From Acanthaster planci (taxonomy: Eukaryota > Echinodermata > Asteroidea > Valvatida > Acanthasteridae), in assembly GCF_001949145.1 (NCBI RefSeq), contig NW_019091813.1, positions 1 to 29,911 of the forward strand: a stretch of DNA of 29,911 bases, in the 5' to 3' direction. Under the pieces are notes generated by a model. The model was not told where the DNA came from and did not search any database. It was given only the letters and a program-made list of their open reading frames with translations. Numbering within the stretch: the stretch's first letter is position 1; every line of letters begins with the position of its first letter. Position numbers and translations under genes: made by a program. Positions 28,771-29,911 of this stretch are shown in pieces.

Positions 28771-29911
28771 TATATAGGGGTGATGTTCATAATAAAGATG
28801 TACATCTGTAATGTGTATCAAATTCATGTGGAATCTTACGTCAAATGGCATACTTCTTATAATTTTTTTCCCTTTCCAGTGAAATTGCAAACAATTTAGT
28901 CGTTGGAAAGTCCACAAAATCCCTCAAAATCTGCTGTAGTTATTTTTCTCATCACAAAGAGTGCGGGATGATTCAAGAGCCCATCCTCCCACTTAAAAAA
29001 GGGGGGATATATACCCCACCCCGGGATTTACACCAATGCCTGCTTGTACTGTTTTTTTGATACTCAGACTGTGTTTTTTTAAAATCAACGTTATTTAGAC
29101 TGAAAGAAAAAACATTCTCAATAGTTGAAGGAGGAGCGGATCCAAAATGATTTTCCGAAACAAAATCGAGACAACTTGATTTCTCTAAGGTAGATCAAAA
29201 ATAAAAGAAAAGAAGACTAAGTTCATTGCAGGAAGAGTATTTGATATTTCATTGTAAAAATGTTTTTTAATTAAAGGAGTTCCATGGGGCGTTTTGTGGA
29301 GGCTATAAATTTAGCAGTTTAATATAGTTACACCGAAGCTTAAGCATAAGAAGTCAAGAAAAGCTAGTGTCTCCGCCCTCCAAGATCTGATTTCCCATAT
29401 CACCCACATTACAATTACATCCTACTATCTAACCATGTTAGACATAAGCACGTAATTATATTTCAGTAAAATTAGTTTTGCTAATAAAATTTGCTTGTAG
29501 TAATGTTTGCGATATTCTAACAAAACTACCGTATTATCTCATAGCAGTTAAGTTTAGAGGAAGAAGCATCCATAAATTGATTGATAATTCTAGTATGAGA
29601 TGGAACAAGGAAATTCTTGGGAACGAAAACGTTTACTGGTAGGTAGAGGTAGATTTAGAATGAAAAGAAGATCAAACTACAATTGCACTATCTGCCCGAG
29701 TCTTTGGAGACGGCGAGTTCATGTCTTGACACATTCGAAGGCCTTAAAGCTTTAATATCATCCCCGCATGCACACGACCAGAGAACTGAAACGCAGGGAC
29801 AGGTGGACACTCGCATTCTAACTTCTGTGTCGATTGGCCTGAGCAGCCGTTTATTGAACTTGACACAGTTCAGGTTGTTCCCGCCCGAGCCTGTTGACGC
29901 GGAACAGCAAC
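28771..29911. other. Intergenic DNA to window end, nothing recognised
   Basis: AT-rich with homopolymer runs and a near-palindrome GGGGGATATATACCCC around 29003-29019. The last 250 bp are richer in G+C, but no frame carries a recognisable domain. A neighbouring gene may start beyond the window. Confidence 0.5.

Overview
This is a eukaryotic (animal) window. It holds one split gene with canonical GT-AG introns, spread over 22.6 kb and surrounded by mobile elements and repeats. I see no bacterial gene layout, operon, CRISPR array or rRNA.

The one real gene is on the + strand at 3953-26596. It has eight coding exons (3953-4531, 18151-18309, 18939-19115, 21550-21711, 22093-22278, 22719-22820, 23740-23926, 26151-26596). 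Joined, they give a complete 665-residue frame with no internal stop. The protein is a full-length member of the arthropod-type hemocyanin / prophenoloxidase superfamily (type 3 copper). All six copper-binding histidines are in place (H188, H192, H216; H340, H344, H380). It has no signal peptide and carries the CGWPEHM segment typical of phenoloxidases, so phenoloxidase is more likely than oxygen-carrying hemocyanin. Several usually invariant positions differ from arthropod proteins ([20 protein letters not shown], no Arg-Phe activation site). With the large repeat-filled introns, this suggests a non-arthropod invertebrate, for example a hemichordate or other invertebrate deuterostome. That placement is inference.

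Layout. 1-120 is purine-rich low-complexity DNA. 1500-2720 carries decayed protein-coding fragments that look mobile-element derived, one of them split by a TA-flanked palindromic MITE. 2730-3950 is the gene's upstream region, with a TATA box 43-49 bp before the ATG. Intron 1 (13.6 kb) holds an antisense, decayed LINE (about 5050-9575) broken by a 1.57-kb insertion, a 972-bp element with 45-bp inverted ends, a 737-bp tandem duplication, a 31-bp minisatellite, a second kind of TA-flanked MITE and a dispersed repeat. Intron 3 holds second copies of both MITE types. Intron 7 holds a tRNA-derived SINE-like sequence and a foldback pair with arms of about 110 bp. Downstream of the gene, 27880-28770 is bounded by inverted repeats of about 35 bp; the rest is AT-rich DNA without recognisable genes.

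No multi-gene system is visible. The notable content is the divergent phenoloxidase-like gene and the nested, repeated mobile DNA in its introns.
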